In this document: positions 43,985-52,467 of the stretch, piece by piece
Layout of the letters: each line of letters starts with the position of its first letter
How positions within the stretch are numbered: the stretch's first letter is position 1
Source of the DNA: QWHO01 sp021404945
Lineage (GTDB): Bacteria > Vulcanimicrobiota > Xenobia > Xenobiales > QWHO01
NCBI GenBank assembly: GCA_963169765.1
Contig: CAUJEN010000033.1
Coordinates: 1 to 64,000 of the forward strand
Length of the DNA: 64,000 nucleotides
Direction: 5' to 3'
The notes under the pieces: model-generated
Database searches by the model: none
Seen by the model: the letters and a program-made list of their open reading frames with translations, nothing else
What the model was told of the DNA's origin: nothing
Translations under genes and position numbers: made by a program

Positions 43985-44776
43985 CTATGCCTCAACGGAG
44001 TTCTCCTGACCTTCCCGCAGCCGTCGCAGAGCGAGAGCCGGATCTTCTGCTGTCACCAGCGATTCGCCTACCAGAAAGGCATCCATTTCCGGCAGCTCCT
44101 CGAGCTCGAGACGACTGAAGAATCCACTCTCGCTGACCCGGACGACCGCGGGGGGCAGGCGCGCTCCCAGTTTCTGAGAGATTTTCCGGTCAACTTGAAA
44201 ACTGGTCAGGTTGCGGTTGTTGATTCCGACCAGGGAGGGGCTGAGGGGGAGAGCCCGCTCCAGCTCGGCCTCGTCGTGCACTTCGACCAGGGCGGCCATC
44301 CCCAGCTTGCGGGCCAGCGATTGCATCTCTGCCAACAGCTCGTCGCTCAGGGCGGCTACGATGAGCAGCACGGCGTCGGCCCCCATGGCGCGCGAAGCAT
44401 ATATTTCCCAGGGCTCGAGCAGGAAATCCTTGCGCAGGACGGGCAACTCGACGGCCTGGCGAGCGGACTTCAGGTCGGCGGAGTGGCCCTGGAAGTGCTC
44501 TGTTTCGGTCAGAACCGACAGGGCGCAAGCGCCTCCGGCCGCATAGCGGCGGGCCAGGTCGGCCGGGTCGAGGGAGCGGTTGAGCACCCCTCGTGAGGGA
44601 GAGGACCGCTTGATCTCGGCGATGATGCGGGGCCAGGGGCCCGCCTTGAGAGCGGCGGCAAAGTCGCGGACCGGCCCGGCCGCCGCGGCCGCCTGCTCGA
44701 ATTCGCGCTGGCGGGCCGGACCTGACTGAAATTCGCTCGACTGCCGACGCGTATTCAGAATCTTCTCGAGGTACAT
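43985..44776 (-). CDS. trpC: Indole-3-glycerol phosphate synthase
   Basis: The 263-residue product is a complete TrpC barrel: IIAEIKRSSPSRG with the catalytic Lys, ALSVLTETEHFQG, LPVLRKDFLLEPWEIY, LVEVHDEAELERAL, LVGINNRNLTSFQVD, and RVSESGF with FLVGESLV at the phosphate site. ATG 44776 (MYLEKILNTRR) was chosen over longer in-frame extensions. No other trp genes are nearby. The transglutaminase-like gene begins 6 bases downstream. Confidence 0.96.
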   Translation of the reverse strand: MYLEKILNTRRQSSEFQSGPARQREFEQAAAAAGPVRDFAAALKAGPWPRIIAEIKRSSPSRGVLNRSLDPADLARRYAAGGACALSVLTETEHFQGHSADLKSARQAVELPVLRKDFLLEPWEIYASRAMGADAVLLIVAALSDELLAEMQSLARKLGMAALVEVHDEAELERALPLSPSLVGINNRNLTSFQVDRKISQKLGARLPPAVVRVSESGFFSRLELEELPEMDAFLVGESLVTAEDPALALRRLREGQENSVEA

Positions 44777-44862
44777 TCTCGCGGCCCGCGTTTTCGGCCA
44801 CCGGGGCGGGAATCCTCCGCCCCGTGTAGGATTTGGCGGCGCGGTGGGCAAAGCTGCCGCCC

Positions 44863-45291
44863 ATGGTGACCTGCCGTTTGATCCTGGCCGACCAGCCCGA
44901 GTTCGAGCAGGCCTTGCAGTTGCGCCACATGGTCTTTGTGGAGGAGCAGGGCGTGCCTCCCGAGCTCGAGCGCGACGAGCATGACGGCTCGGCTCACCAT
45001 GCGATGGCTTTTCAGGACGAGCGGTTGCTGGGCACGGCCCGGCTCGTGAGAAACGGAGCCCGAGGCAAGATCGGGCGTGTTGCAGTTTTGAGCCAGGCGC
45101 GCGGCCAGGGGACCGGGGTCGAGCTGATGCGGTTTCTGGAGCAGCAGGCGGGCCACATGGGTCTCTGCGAGCTGTACCTCGATGCCCAACTGGCTGTGAT
45201 CGCTTTTTACGAGCGGCTGGGTTACTCCGCTGAGGGCGAGACTTTCCTCGACGCCGGCATCTGGCACCGGCGCATGCGAAAGCAGCTGTGA
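44863..45291 (+). CDS. GNAT-family N-acetyltransferase
   Basis: The 142-residue product shows the GNAT layout: RLILADQPEFEQALQLRHMVFVEEQGVPPELERDEHD near the start, the acetyl-CoA loop RVAVLSQARGQGTGVELMRFLE, and LYLDAQLAVIAFYERLGYSAEG. The YxRxG-like and VFVEEQG phrases resemble the ElaA/acyltransferase-like branch. ATG 44863 gives a normal N-terminus. The stop overlaps the GTG of the kinase-like fusion gene (GTGA). Acceptor unknown. Confidence 0.88.
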   Translation: MVTCRLILADQPEFEQALQLRHMVFVEEQGVPPELERDEHDGSAHHAMAFQDERLLGTARLVRNGARGKIGRVAVLSQARGQGTGVELMRFLEQQAGHMGLCELYLDAQLAVIAFYERLGYSAEGETFLDAGIWHRRMRKQL

Positions 45292-47234
45292 TCGAGCCTG
45301 AGGAGCTGACCGGGCTCGAGCTGCATGGACGCTTCCGACTGGCCCAGTATCAGGGGTCGGGACAGTTCAGCCGGGTCTTCGAAGCCGAGATCCTGGCCAT
45401 GGGTCGGGGAGTGGGGCGGTGCGCGGTCAAGATCTTCCAGCTCAAGCCCAACGCCCTTCGCGATGAGGTCAATGAAGAGCTGCAGTCGCTGCTGGGCCTC
45501 AAGCACCCGGGCCTGGTGGCCATGCAGGCCCTGGGCGAGTTGGAGGAAGAGGAGAGGCGCATTTACTGCGTGGTGGAGCTGGGCAACAACACGCTGCGCC
45601 GTCACCTGGCCCGTGTGCGCCAGATGCCCGAGAACGAGGTGCGCAACCTGGCCCGCAGCCTGGCCGAAGCGTTGGAGTATCTGCACATCCATCGTCGCGT
45701 GCACGGTGAGCTTCGCACCGGCAACGTGGTGCAGTCGGTGGAGGTGTGGAAGCTCTCCGACTATGAGCTGCCCCGGATCAAAGGGCATCTGGTGCGACTC
45801 GAAGCGGGCTCGGACACCCTGCACTACGGTGCGCCGGAAGGGGTTCTGGGTCGACCCGTGCCGGCCTCCGATGTCTGGAGCCTGGCCTGCGTTCTGCACG
45901 AGGCCCTGACCTCGCACCATCCGTTTGCGCACCTGGCCGGGTCCACTCCCTCCGAGCTGGCTTACCGGTCCGAGCAGGAGGGCCCCAACCTCGACCAGGG
46001 GCTGTCCGATGACTGGCGAGAGCTCTTCATCGCCTGTTTTCGGCCCGAGCCGTCCACCCGCTGGACCGAGCGGCAGATTCTGGAGTGGCTCGATGGGAAG
46101 TCTCCCGAGGCCGAGGAGCAAGAAGAGCCCGCCCCTGCGCCCGATCCCGAGCCCGTCGAGATGGAGATCAAGCCCTTCAAGCGCCCGGAGAAGAAGAAGG
46201 GCACCATCGAGCTCGAGCCTGTGCCCGTGCCGGCCCCGGAGCCTTTGCCGCCGCCGCCTCCCCGGAGGGTATCCCCTGCCCTGGTGGCGGGTCTGGTGGC
46301 CCTGTCGGTGCTCTTTGTCCTGGTCGTGGGGGTTTTGCTCTGGAAAGGCCCCAGGCCCGACCCGGGGCCCTCGGCGACGCCATTGACGCTCTACCCGATG
46401 CCCTTCGAGGCTCCCACCCTTAACAACACCGGCCGCATTCTCGGGAGCGAAGCCGGGGAAGCCCAGGGCTACGCTGAGACGCTGACGGGCTCGGATGCCA
46501 TCGAAATGGTGCTGTTGCCGGGTGGAGATTTCACCATGGGGGTGCCCGAGCTCGAGCCCGAGTCGGAGCCCCATGAAGGGCCTCCTCACACCGTCCAGCT
46601 CAGCTCTTTTTTCATTGGCCGACGCGAGATCACCCAGGAGCAGTGGAAGGCGGTGGCCGGGCTTCCCCAGGAGAAGATCCCCCTGGTGCTCGAGCCCTCC
46701 GAATCTCGCGGGGACCAGCTCCCGGTCGAGTCGGTCAGCTATGAGGACGCCCTGGAGTTTTGCCGTCGCCTTTCCCGGCTTTCGGGGCGCACCTACCGCC
46801 TGCCGACCGAGGCCGAATGGGAGTATGCCTGCCGGGCCGGTACCAGCTCTCCCTTCTGCTTCGGGCCCACCATCAGCCCCGAGGTCGCCATCTACAATCC
46901 CACCCAGGCTTATGGAGAGGGACCCGTGTTGAGCGAGCCCAGGTTGTCTGCGGCCCCGGTGGGGGAGACGGGCGCGGCCAACCTGTTCGGTCTGCTCGAC
47001 ATGCACGGGAACGTCGAGGAGTGGTGTCTGGACTACTACGGCCCCTACTCCGGCGAGACCGAGAAGGACCCGCGCGGGCCCGAGAAGGGATCCGAGCGCG
47101 TCCTGCGGGGCGGAGGCTGGTTCAGCTACGCCTGGAACTGCCGCTCGGCGGCCAGAGCCCACGCCCGACCCGACCGGGGCAGCAACTACACGGGGTTCCG
47201 AGTGGTCGCCGAGGTACCCGACGCCAAGAAATAA
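45288..47234 (+). CDS. Ser/Thr kinase-like protein fused to an FGE/SUMF1-like domain
   Basis: The 648-residue product has a protein-kinase fold at residues about 13-265: glycine loop YQGSGQFSRVFEAE, Lys in CAVKIFQL. The catalytic loop is RRVHGELRTGNVV instead of HRDLKPxN, and DFG is replaced by SDYE, so it is probably a pseudokinase. A Pro/Glu linker and a membrane helix (ALVAGLVALSVLFVLVVGVLLW) follow. The C-terminal domain (about 405-645) is SUMF1-like: LLPGGDFTMGVPE, YRLPTEAEWEYACRAG, DMHGNVEEWCLDYYG, VLRGGGWFSYAWNCRSAAR. The Cys pair of true formylglycine-generating enzymes is not complete. Confidence 0.88.
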   Translation: MIEPEELTGLELHGRFRLAQYQGSGQFSRVFEAEILAMGRGVGRCAVKIFQLKPNALRDEVNEELQSLLGLKHPGLVAMQALGELEEEERRIYCVVELGNNTLRRHLARVRQMPENEVRNLARSLAEALEYLHIHRRVHGELRTGNVVQSVEVWKLSDYELPRIKGHLVRLEAGSDTLHYGAPEGVLGRPVPASDVWSLACVLHEALTSHHPFAHLAGSTPSELAYRSEQEGPNLDQGLSDDWRELFIACFRPEPSTRWTERQILEWLDGKSPEAEEQEEPAPAPDPEPVEMEIKPFKRPEKKKGTIELEPVPVPAPEPLPPPPPRRVSPALVAGLVALSVLFVLVVGVLLWKGPRPDPGPSATPLTLYPMPFEAPTLNNTGRILGSEAGEAQGYAETLTGSDAIEMVLLPGGDFTMGVPELEPESEPHEGPPHTVQLSSFFIGRREITQEQWKAVAGLPQEKIPLVLEPSESRGDQLPVESVSYEDALEFCRRLSRLSGRTYRLPTEAEWEYACRAGTSSPFCFGPTISPEVAIYNPTQAYGEGPVLSEPRLSAAPVGETGAANLFGLLDMHGNVEEWCLDYYGPYSGETEKDPRGPEKGSERVLRGGGWFSYAWNCRSAARAHARPDRGSNYTGFRVVAEVPDAKK

Positions 47235-47351
47235 AGGTAATGCCGGGCGTTGTGAGGACAGGCCCCCACTCGCCCAGCTTCTGCTCCTGGATTTCTGTGA
47301 GCTTGAGTCGAATTCTGCCTCGGGGAGGCCTCCAGAACAGTCGTTCTCTCC

Positions 47352-47540
47352 TCAGCGATAGGAGCCCGAGGCTCGGTAGTCCTCGGTGTCGTGGCTCAGG
47401 AGAGTCTGGATTCCCAGCTCTGCAGCCACGCGGCTGGGTTTGGCCGGGCTGCCAGCCGAGGTCTCGAAGTGACGCTAAAAACACGTAAACGACTTTCAAT
47501 TGGCGTCGACCAGGAATCCGACCCGGTTTCCCAAAGCACT
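47352..47540 (-). pseudogene. Relic of a PIN-domain (VapC-like) toxin
   Basis: On the minus strand, RVGFLVDAN (the PIN N-terminal acidic motif, bases 47499-47525) is followed at once by a stop. About 75 bases later, in another frame, AAELGIQTLLSHDTEDYRASGSYR-stop reads like the C-terminal acidic motif of a PIN domain, ending at 47352. The middle of the domain is missing. Both pieces are short, so the call is tentative. Confidence 0.4.
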
Positions 47541-47545
47541 CTGGC

Positions 47546-48628
47546 GTGCGCTGCGCTTACTGCTCGAGTGAAGCCTGCTTCGACCTCTACAGCGCTCGGC
47601 CCAGATGCCATCGCCACTGGCGCTACCAGTGTGGGCTCTGCCTGACCGTCCACCACTTTGCAGGACTGATCCACTGTCCTGAGGAGGACGATCTTTTCTG
47701 CTCTCATTGTGCCCTGGGCGACCTGTGCCCTTACTGCGGCGAGCCCCACGCGGCCAGGGACGGGCTCGACTGCGCCCGACGCCTGGTACCCGATCCACCG
47801 GGGCTGGTGCGGCGCTTCCAACCCGGGGATGGATTCTTCCCTGCCCTCGAGAGCCCCGAGTACGCCGATGTGGAAGCTCAATGGAGCGGTAACGCCGAGG
47901 CCTGGACGCAGAGCCTGGGTAATTTTGGCGATGCGGCTCGTCGGGTCAGCGATCCGAGCCTGCTGGACTTGATGGGCCCACTGACCGGCAAGGACGTGTT
48001 GGACGCGGGGGCCGGGGAGGGCTATCTCAGTCGCCTGATGTTTCGCCAGGGCCCGGGGCGCCTCGTGAGCCTGGAGCTCTCGCACAAACTGCACGAGCGC
48101 GCCCGCACGGCTCAACCGGACGGTATCGAGTACATCCAGGGCTCGGTTTGCTCCATGGGAATGCTCGCGTCGGGCAGCTTCGATTGCGTGGTGGCAAACA
48201 ATGTGATGATGTATTGCTCGGATGCGAGCGCAGCCGTACGGGAGTTTCACCGCGTCTTGCGTCCAGCTGGCGCGGCCGTGGTCAGTTTCAGCCATCCCTG
48301 CTTCGCCGGACCGGTATCCGCCGCTGTGATCGAGCCGCCCGACAGTCCGCTGGCAGAGGATTCCGTCTGCCGGGTGGTGGGGGGGTATTTCGACCGCTCT
48401 CCGCGGGGCTTCTTCCAACCGGGCTACCATTCCAAGATCACCTTCTTTCCGCGCACCCTGACCGATTACTTCCAGATCTTCCGGGGGGCGGGGTTTACGG
48501 TGACTCACCTGGTCGAGCCGGAGCCGCCGGCAGCGGCCGCGGTCGCTCCGCGGTTCTCATCCCTGCCGCTCTCAATTCTCTTTCGGCTGTCCAAGGAGCG
48601 ATCGCAGGAAGGGCTGACGTCCGGCTGA
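47546..48628 (+). CDS. Zinc-ribbon SAM-dependent methyltransferase
   Basis: The 360-residue product starts at GTG with a Cys-rich N-terminus holding repeated CxxC pairs (CAYC, CGLC, CSHC, CPYC over residues 3-70), likely binding two zinc ions. A class-I methyltransferase follows: KDVLDAGAGEGYLSRLMF (SAM motif I), LVSLELSHKLHERAR, and FDCVVANNVMMYCSD. It converges on the graspetide locus, separated by about 145 bases from the 3' end of the fusion gene there. A role in modifying the peptide is possible but opposite orientation argues against a shared transcript. Substrate unknown. Confidence 0.82.
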   Translation: MRCAYCSSEACFDLYSARPRCHRHWRYQCGLCLTVHHFAGLIHCPEEDDLFCSHCALGDLCPYCGEPHAARDGLDCARRLVPDPPGLVRRFQPGDGFFPALESPEYADVEAQWSGNAEAWTQSLGNFGDAARRVSDPSLLDLMGPLTGKDVLDAGAGEGYLSRLMFRQGPGRLVSLELSHKLHERARTAQPDGIEYIQGSVCSMGMLASGSFDCVVANNVMMYCSDASAAVREFHRVLRPAGAAVVSFSHPCFAGPVSAAVIEPPDSPLAEDSVCRVVGGYFDRSPRGFFQPGYHSKITFFPRTLTDYFQIFRGAGFTVTHLVEPEPPAAAAVAPRFSSLPLSILFRLSKERSQEGLTSG

Positions 48629-48649
48629 GCCGCGATCGTGGTCGTTGAG

Positions 48650-48692
48650 GGAAGAGCCGATCGGGAGCGATGCTTCTTCTTGACCGGCATCC
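48650..48692. repeat. KKKHR-tail repeat, copy 3
   Basis: AGCGATGCTTCTTCTTGACC and flanks match the 3' coding end of the lipoprotein gene at 15562-15600 almost exactly (minus-strand reading G-M-P-V-K-K-K-H-R-S-R-S-A-L-P). It lies 21 bases after the methyltransferase stop codon, the same placement as copy 1 after another gene, with no lipoprotein gene here. Confidence 0.65.
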
Positions 48693-48773
48693 CGCCCGAG
48701 CCAGCTTGCCTCCCCGGCTGGAGCCTTGCGGGAGGCCCGCCTGGCCTGCTCAATGGCTATGGAACGCCACGGG

Positions 48774-51479
48774 CTAAATCTTCCTTGAGCCTTCTTCAGG
48801 TTCTGCTCGGCTGTCGAGGTAGTTGAGCGCGGCCGTCAGGGCGTGACTGACATAGTCACAGCGAACCTCGGCCCTGTTCAGCGAGCCCCGGACTCCTCCC
48901 ACGAAGTCGGGCGAGGCCAGCAGAGGCGCGTCCTCGGGTCGCAAGCGCAGTCGCTCCAAGAATCGGAAGGCATTCTCGCACGACTTCCAGCGACCGGCCC
49001 GAGCCATTCCCTCTGCGATAAACCCGGTGTGGAAACTGAATCCGTCTGGATCCAGGTCGCACAGAAAGGCGCCGCTTGCGCGATGCTGCAGGGCCTCGGC
49101 CCAGTCCGCCATTTCTTGCACCAGATCGGCCGCCTCGGGCACCAGACTCCAGGCTTGCGCGTGCCAGCCGACCATCGCCCAGGGATGGCACAGACGGAAG
49201 CGACGACGGTAGAAGGTCAGGCTGCTCTCGAGATCCGGCAACGGGAGATTGCGCCTGTGGGCCCTCGTGATTAAACCAAGGAGGACGGCGCCGCTCAGAC
49301 AATCGAGCTCCAGCTCGACTCCTCTAGCTCGCGGTCCTTCCACGATTCGTCCGTCGTTTTGGATGAGCCGCCCAAGAAGCTCCGCCAGAACGGCCTCCGC
49401 CTCGTGCTCCTCGGGACTCTCGAGCAACACGAGCATGAGGAGAGCATCGGCCAGACGAGAGCCGCCCGCCAGACCCGCCGGCGTGAGCAACTCGAGGCAG
49501 GTTTGCTGGCCGATCTCTGCTGCCCGGGCAAGCTTTTCGTCGTTCAGCAGACGGGCCGCTCGAGTCAGGGCCCAAAGCGCATGCAGCCGTTTTGCGGGCG
49601 CTCCCTGCGGCTGCGAGTGACCCGTGCAAACCTCAACCCGGAGAATTGGCAAGCCGTCGTTGTTCTTTGCCAGAAAGCGCGCCAGCGGGGCCGGGTTGTC
49701 CAGGAGCGTCCGTGCGCCAGTCGAGCGACGCGGGAAGCCGAAATCGAGCCCCCAGAGCTTATCGCCTCTCCGGAGCCAGCTGATGGTTGGAAGAAGGGTC
49801 CAGTGGGCCGTCGCCTTCGGAGGAAGCCCGGCTTTGAAGAGCAATTGCTCGGCCGTGGCGCGAAAGTCCCAGCTGCGGTGCACGCTGACGTGATTGAGAA
49901 AGAGGGCCTGCCGATCGGGTGTGGCCAGGGCCAGCGAGTCGAGTCCACGGCGCAGGCGGGAAGCGCACTCGGTGCCCCCTTCTCCAAGCCAGAGTTTTTC
50001 ATACAGCAGGCTTACCAGCACCGCAAACCCTCGGACCGGGACGCCTCGCCGTCGCTCGAGGTAGCGTTCGTCCTCAAGGAGCGCGGTTCGCGCCGCCCGG
50101 CGCAGGCATTCGTCCAGGCTCCCTTCGTAACTCACTCCGCATCCAGCCAGACCGTTTCGGTAGAGAGAAACGGAGAGCCCGAACAAGGGCTGCCCCAGGA
50201 GGTCCTCGGGTAAGGGCTCGCCCTCCGGCTCGCTCCCGGTGGCCAGCGATTCCAGGTGCTGCAGGGCTCGCTGTGTGATCCGGTCAGCCAGCTGGCGGTC
50301 GCTCAGCCAGGACGGCTCCTCGCTCTTCGGGCTTCCGAAGGAGGGCCAGGTATGGCCGGGCTCGACGCACTTGGTCAGCGTGTGCGTCAGCAGCACGTGC
50401 GGCTCCTCCACCCCCAGCCCGGCGTTCTTGAAGCGGGCGTGCCGATATTGCTCGAGCTCGTCGGTAAACACCTCGGTGTTCGGGAGGGCGCCACCGACGC
50501 GGTAGGGCAGGTCCGTGCTCCTCACCACCAGCCCCCGGTTCCAGTAGTCCAGGTCGGCGGGCAGGGTCGGCTCCAGCGGCCCGAAGAAGGTCACGCAGAT
50601 TTTCACTGCGCTGAGATCCAACTCGAGGCCTGCCAGGGTCATCGCGGTCGCAACCACCAGATCTCTGCCCGGGACGCTCTCTGCCGAGTCGAACAGCCAG
50701 TATCCCAGACGGGCCAGTTTCTGGTCGGTCGAGATTTGACGTAAACTCACAAAGACGCCGCCCCGCCCATCGTATACCCGGTCAAAAGCCCGCGGAGGCT
50801 GGGGAAGTTGGCCCGTGCCGAGGAGGATGCGAGCCGTCTCACGGACTGCGACGGCCGGATGAAGGCCTTCCGGCAAAATCTCCGGGCCGAAGACGACGTT
50901 TCGATAGGGTGGGATGAGCTCTGGGTGCTCTCTCCCGAGGTCCTGGTGGACATCGTACAAGATCTCCACGCGGTATCCCAGGCCCCGCAGCAAATCAACC
51001 CCGCCGCGGTGTTTAAAACCCACCAGGGCCAGGCACCCCTCCACCGTGAAGCCTTCCTCCTCCAGGGAACGGATCGCTTCGAGCATCGAGCTTCCGGACA
51101 CCAGGCTGTCATCAATCACCACGACCGGAATTTCCCGATCACCCGGCCCATCGATCTTGCGCAGGCTGCCGTGGGTCTTGCGCTCCGTGCGGATCGAGAG
51201 GGCGCCAAGGGGCTCGGTCGCCTGGCTCAGGCAGGCCACGACCAGGGGCAGGCCCGTATAGCCGTAACTGGCTACCTGGCGGGCGCGGAAGTCCTTGAGC
51301 CGTTCCCAAAGGCAGCGACCTAGCACGGGGGTAGCCCGTCCATCCAGACTTACGTCCCACGTGTAGAGGATCCAGGGCGGACTCCCGCCCCCACCCCGAT
51401 AGGCGAGTGGGTTGCCGGGCGAAGCGGAGAGGAAGGCGTGCTGAGTGAGCAGCTGCCTCAGGGTCTCGCGGTCGCTCAC
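48774..51479 (-). CDS. Phosphoribosyltransferase/AMMECR1-like/helical-toroid fusion protein
   Basis: The product of about 901 residues starts at a GTG overlapping the ATP-grasp ligase stop (GTGA). Residues about 1-200 form a type-I phosphoribosyltransferase domain with the PRPP loop VVVIDDSLVSGSSMLEAI. Residues about 235-480 contain a duplicated AMMECR1-like region (GRGGVFVSLRQISTDQKLARLGYWLFDSAE; later LPEDLLGQPLFGLSVSLYRNGLAGCGVSYEGSLDECLRRAARTAL). The remainder is helical, with SRLADALLMLVLLESPEEHE and LDCLSGAVLLGLITRA phrases resembling (alpha/alpha)6 toroids. It probably acts in maturation of the graspetide or on a nucleotide-linked partner; this is inference from operon position. Confidence 0.75.
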   Translation of the reverse strand: MSDRETLRQLLTQHAFLSASPGNPLAYRGGGGSPPWILYTWDVSLDGRATPVLGRCLWERLKDFRARQVASYGYTGLPLVVACLSQATEPLGALSIRTERKTHGSLRKIDGPGDREIPVVVIDDSLVSGSSMLEAIRSLEEEGFTVEGCLALVGFKHRGGVDLLRGLGYRVEILYDVHQDLGREHPELIPPYRNVVFGPEILPEGLHPAVAVRETARILLGTGQLPQPPRAFDRVYDGRGGVFVSLRQISTDQKLARLGYWLFDSAESVPGRDLVVATAMTLAGLELDLSAVKICVTFFGPLEPTLPADLDYWNRGLVVRSTDLPYRVGGALPNTEVFTDELEQYRHARFKNAGLGVEEPHVLLTHTLTKCVEPGHTWPSFGSPKSEEPSWLSDRQLADRITQRALQHLESLATGSEPEGEPLPEDLLGQPLFGLSVSLYRNGLAGCGVSYEGSLDECLRRAARTALLEDERYLERRRGVPVRGFAVLVSLLYEKLWLGEGGTECASRLRRGLDSLALATPDRQALFLNHVSVHRSWDFRATAEQLLFKAGLPPKATAHWTLLPTISWLRRGDKLWGLDFGFPRRSTGARTLLDNPAPLARFLAKNNDGLPILRVEVCTGHSQPQGAPAKRLHALWALTRAARLLNDEKLARAAEIGQQTCLELLTPAGLAGGSRLADALLMLVLLESPEEHEAEAVLAELLGRLIQNDGRIVEGPRARGVELELDCLSGAVLLGLITRAHRRNLPLPDLESSLTFYRRRFRLCHPWAMVGWHAQAWSLVPEAADLVQEMADWAEALQHRASGAFLCDLDPDGFSFHTGFIAEGMARAGRWKSCENAFRFLERLRLRPEDAPLLASPDFVGGVRGSLNRAEVRCDYVSHALTAALNYLDSRAEPEEGSRKI

Positions 51480-52405
51480 CGCAGAAGGCAGTCCGCGAGG
51501 GCGCTGGCAATGGGGAGACCAAGCGACCTCTCCATCCAGAACCACTCCCCGTAAGGATTCAGGTCGAGGAAAAAGTCGTCGGCGAAATCCAGAGTCGCAA
51601 ACGTCAGTTCGAGAGACTTCATCAAGCTCTGAATCCCATCGTTCTGAGCCGTGTTGAGGGAGCAGGCCTGCCAGGGCCGGGTGGCGCCACGCCTCCAGTC
51701 CACGCCCCGCGCGTCAGAATCCTCCAGGCTGACCGCGAAGACCTGACCATCGACAAAAACGCACCGGATATCCCGACGCTTGGGCACATAGCGCTGAATC
51801 AGGCGCGGCACGAAGCGAAAGTCCACCGAGTCCGCCTGGAGGTGTTCCTCGGTCAGGCATTGAGCGCGGTGCACCCCGGGACCCGGCTCGGCGGACGGCA
51901 AGGCCGGGATCAGCCAGCGCACCACGCCCGCCCCGTAATGAGCCACAAACTCCCGGGCGGTCTTCAAAGAGTTGGTTACCACCGATTCGGGCACAGGCAG
52001 CCCCACGCACCGCGCCGTCTGCGCTTGAAGCAGCCTCGACTGCGCCAGCGAGGCCGACCAGATCGGGTTCACGCAGCGGATCGGTAGAGCCTCGATGGCA
52101 TTCGACAGAGCTGAGCGAGAGGTCGCTACCGACAGCGCAACCAGGGTAGGATCAAGCTCCGGATTGGGCGCCCCGGGTGCAAAGCGATGCACGAAGATCG
52201 AGCCCAGTTGATCGAAATCGATTGCCTCGTTGGCTGTCTCGATCCAGGCGTCCGTCCGCTCGGCTCCGCAGTGCACCGATAACGACTGGTGGCTCGGGAA
52301 CAAGTCGCTGCAATACACCGAGACGGCGGCCCCGCGCTTCTCGACCTCCTCGGCCACCCTTCGAAGAGCCGGATGGTCGCTGGAGTCGGAAACGAGTAGA
52401 ACCAA
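51476..52405 (-). CDS. ATP-grasp ligase for graspetide maturation (MvdC/MvdD-like)
   Basis: The 309-residue product starts at TTG 52405. The N-terminal pre-ATP-grasp part begins VLLVSDSSDHPALRRVAEEVEKRGAAVSVY. The ATP-grasp signals follow: LPVPESVVTNSLKTAREF, LIQRYVPKRRDIRCVFVDGQVFAVSLED, and FLDLNPYGEWFWME with metal-binding Asp and Asn (D-x-N-P-x-G). This is the set shared by MvdC/MvdD-type enzymes that install ester or amide links between side chains. The precursor gene ends 62 bases upstream on the same strand, and the fusion gene overlaps the stop. Only one ligase is present, consistent with an ester-only product. Confidence 0.88.
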   Translation of the reverse strand: MVLLVSDSSDHPALRRVAEEVEKRGAAVSVYCSDLFPSHQSLSVHCGAERTDAWIETANEAIDFDQLGSIFVHRFAPGAPNPELDPTLVALSVATSRSALSNAIEALPIRCVNPIWSASLAQSRLLQAQTARCVGLPVPESVVTNSLKTAREFVAHYGAGVVRWLIPALPSAEPGPGVHRAQCLTEEHLQADSVDFRFVPRLIQRYVPKRRDIRCVFVDGQVFAVSLEDSDARGVDWRRGATRPWQACSLNTAQNDGIQSLMKSLELTFATLDFADDFFLDLNPYGEWFWMERSLGLPIASALADCLLR

Positions 52406-52467
52406 TACCTGAAGGCCTTTCTTGCATGGCGGGGCCGACGGGGCCCAGCGTCAGCGAGTGATAGAGG

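Noticed and set aside
45222..47162. A 646-residue minus-strand open frame opposite the kinase/FGE fusion
   Set aside because: The plus-strand frame carries recognisable kinase and SUMF1 motifs throughout; the opposite frame shows none.
49359..50744. Plus-strand open frames (284 and 162 residues) inside the fusion gene of the graspetide locus
   Set aside because: They are antisense to a protein with PRT and AMMECR1-like domains and lack motifs or start signals.
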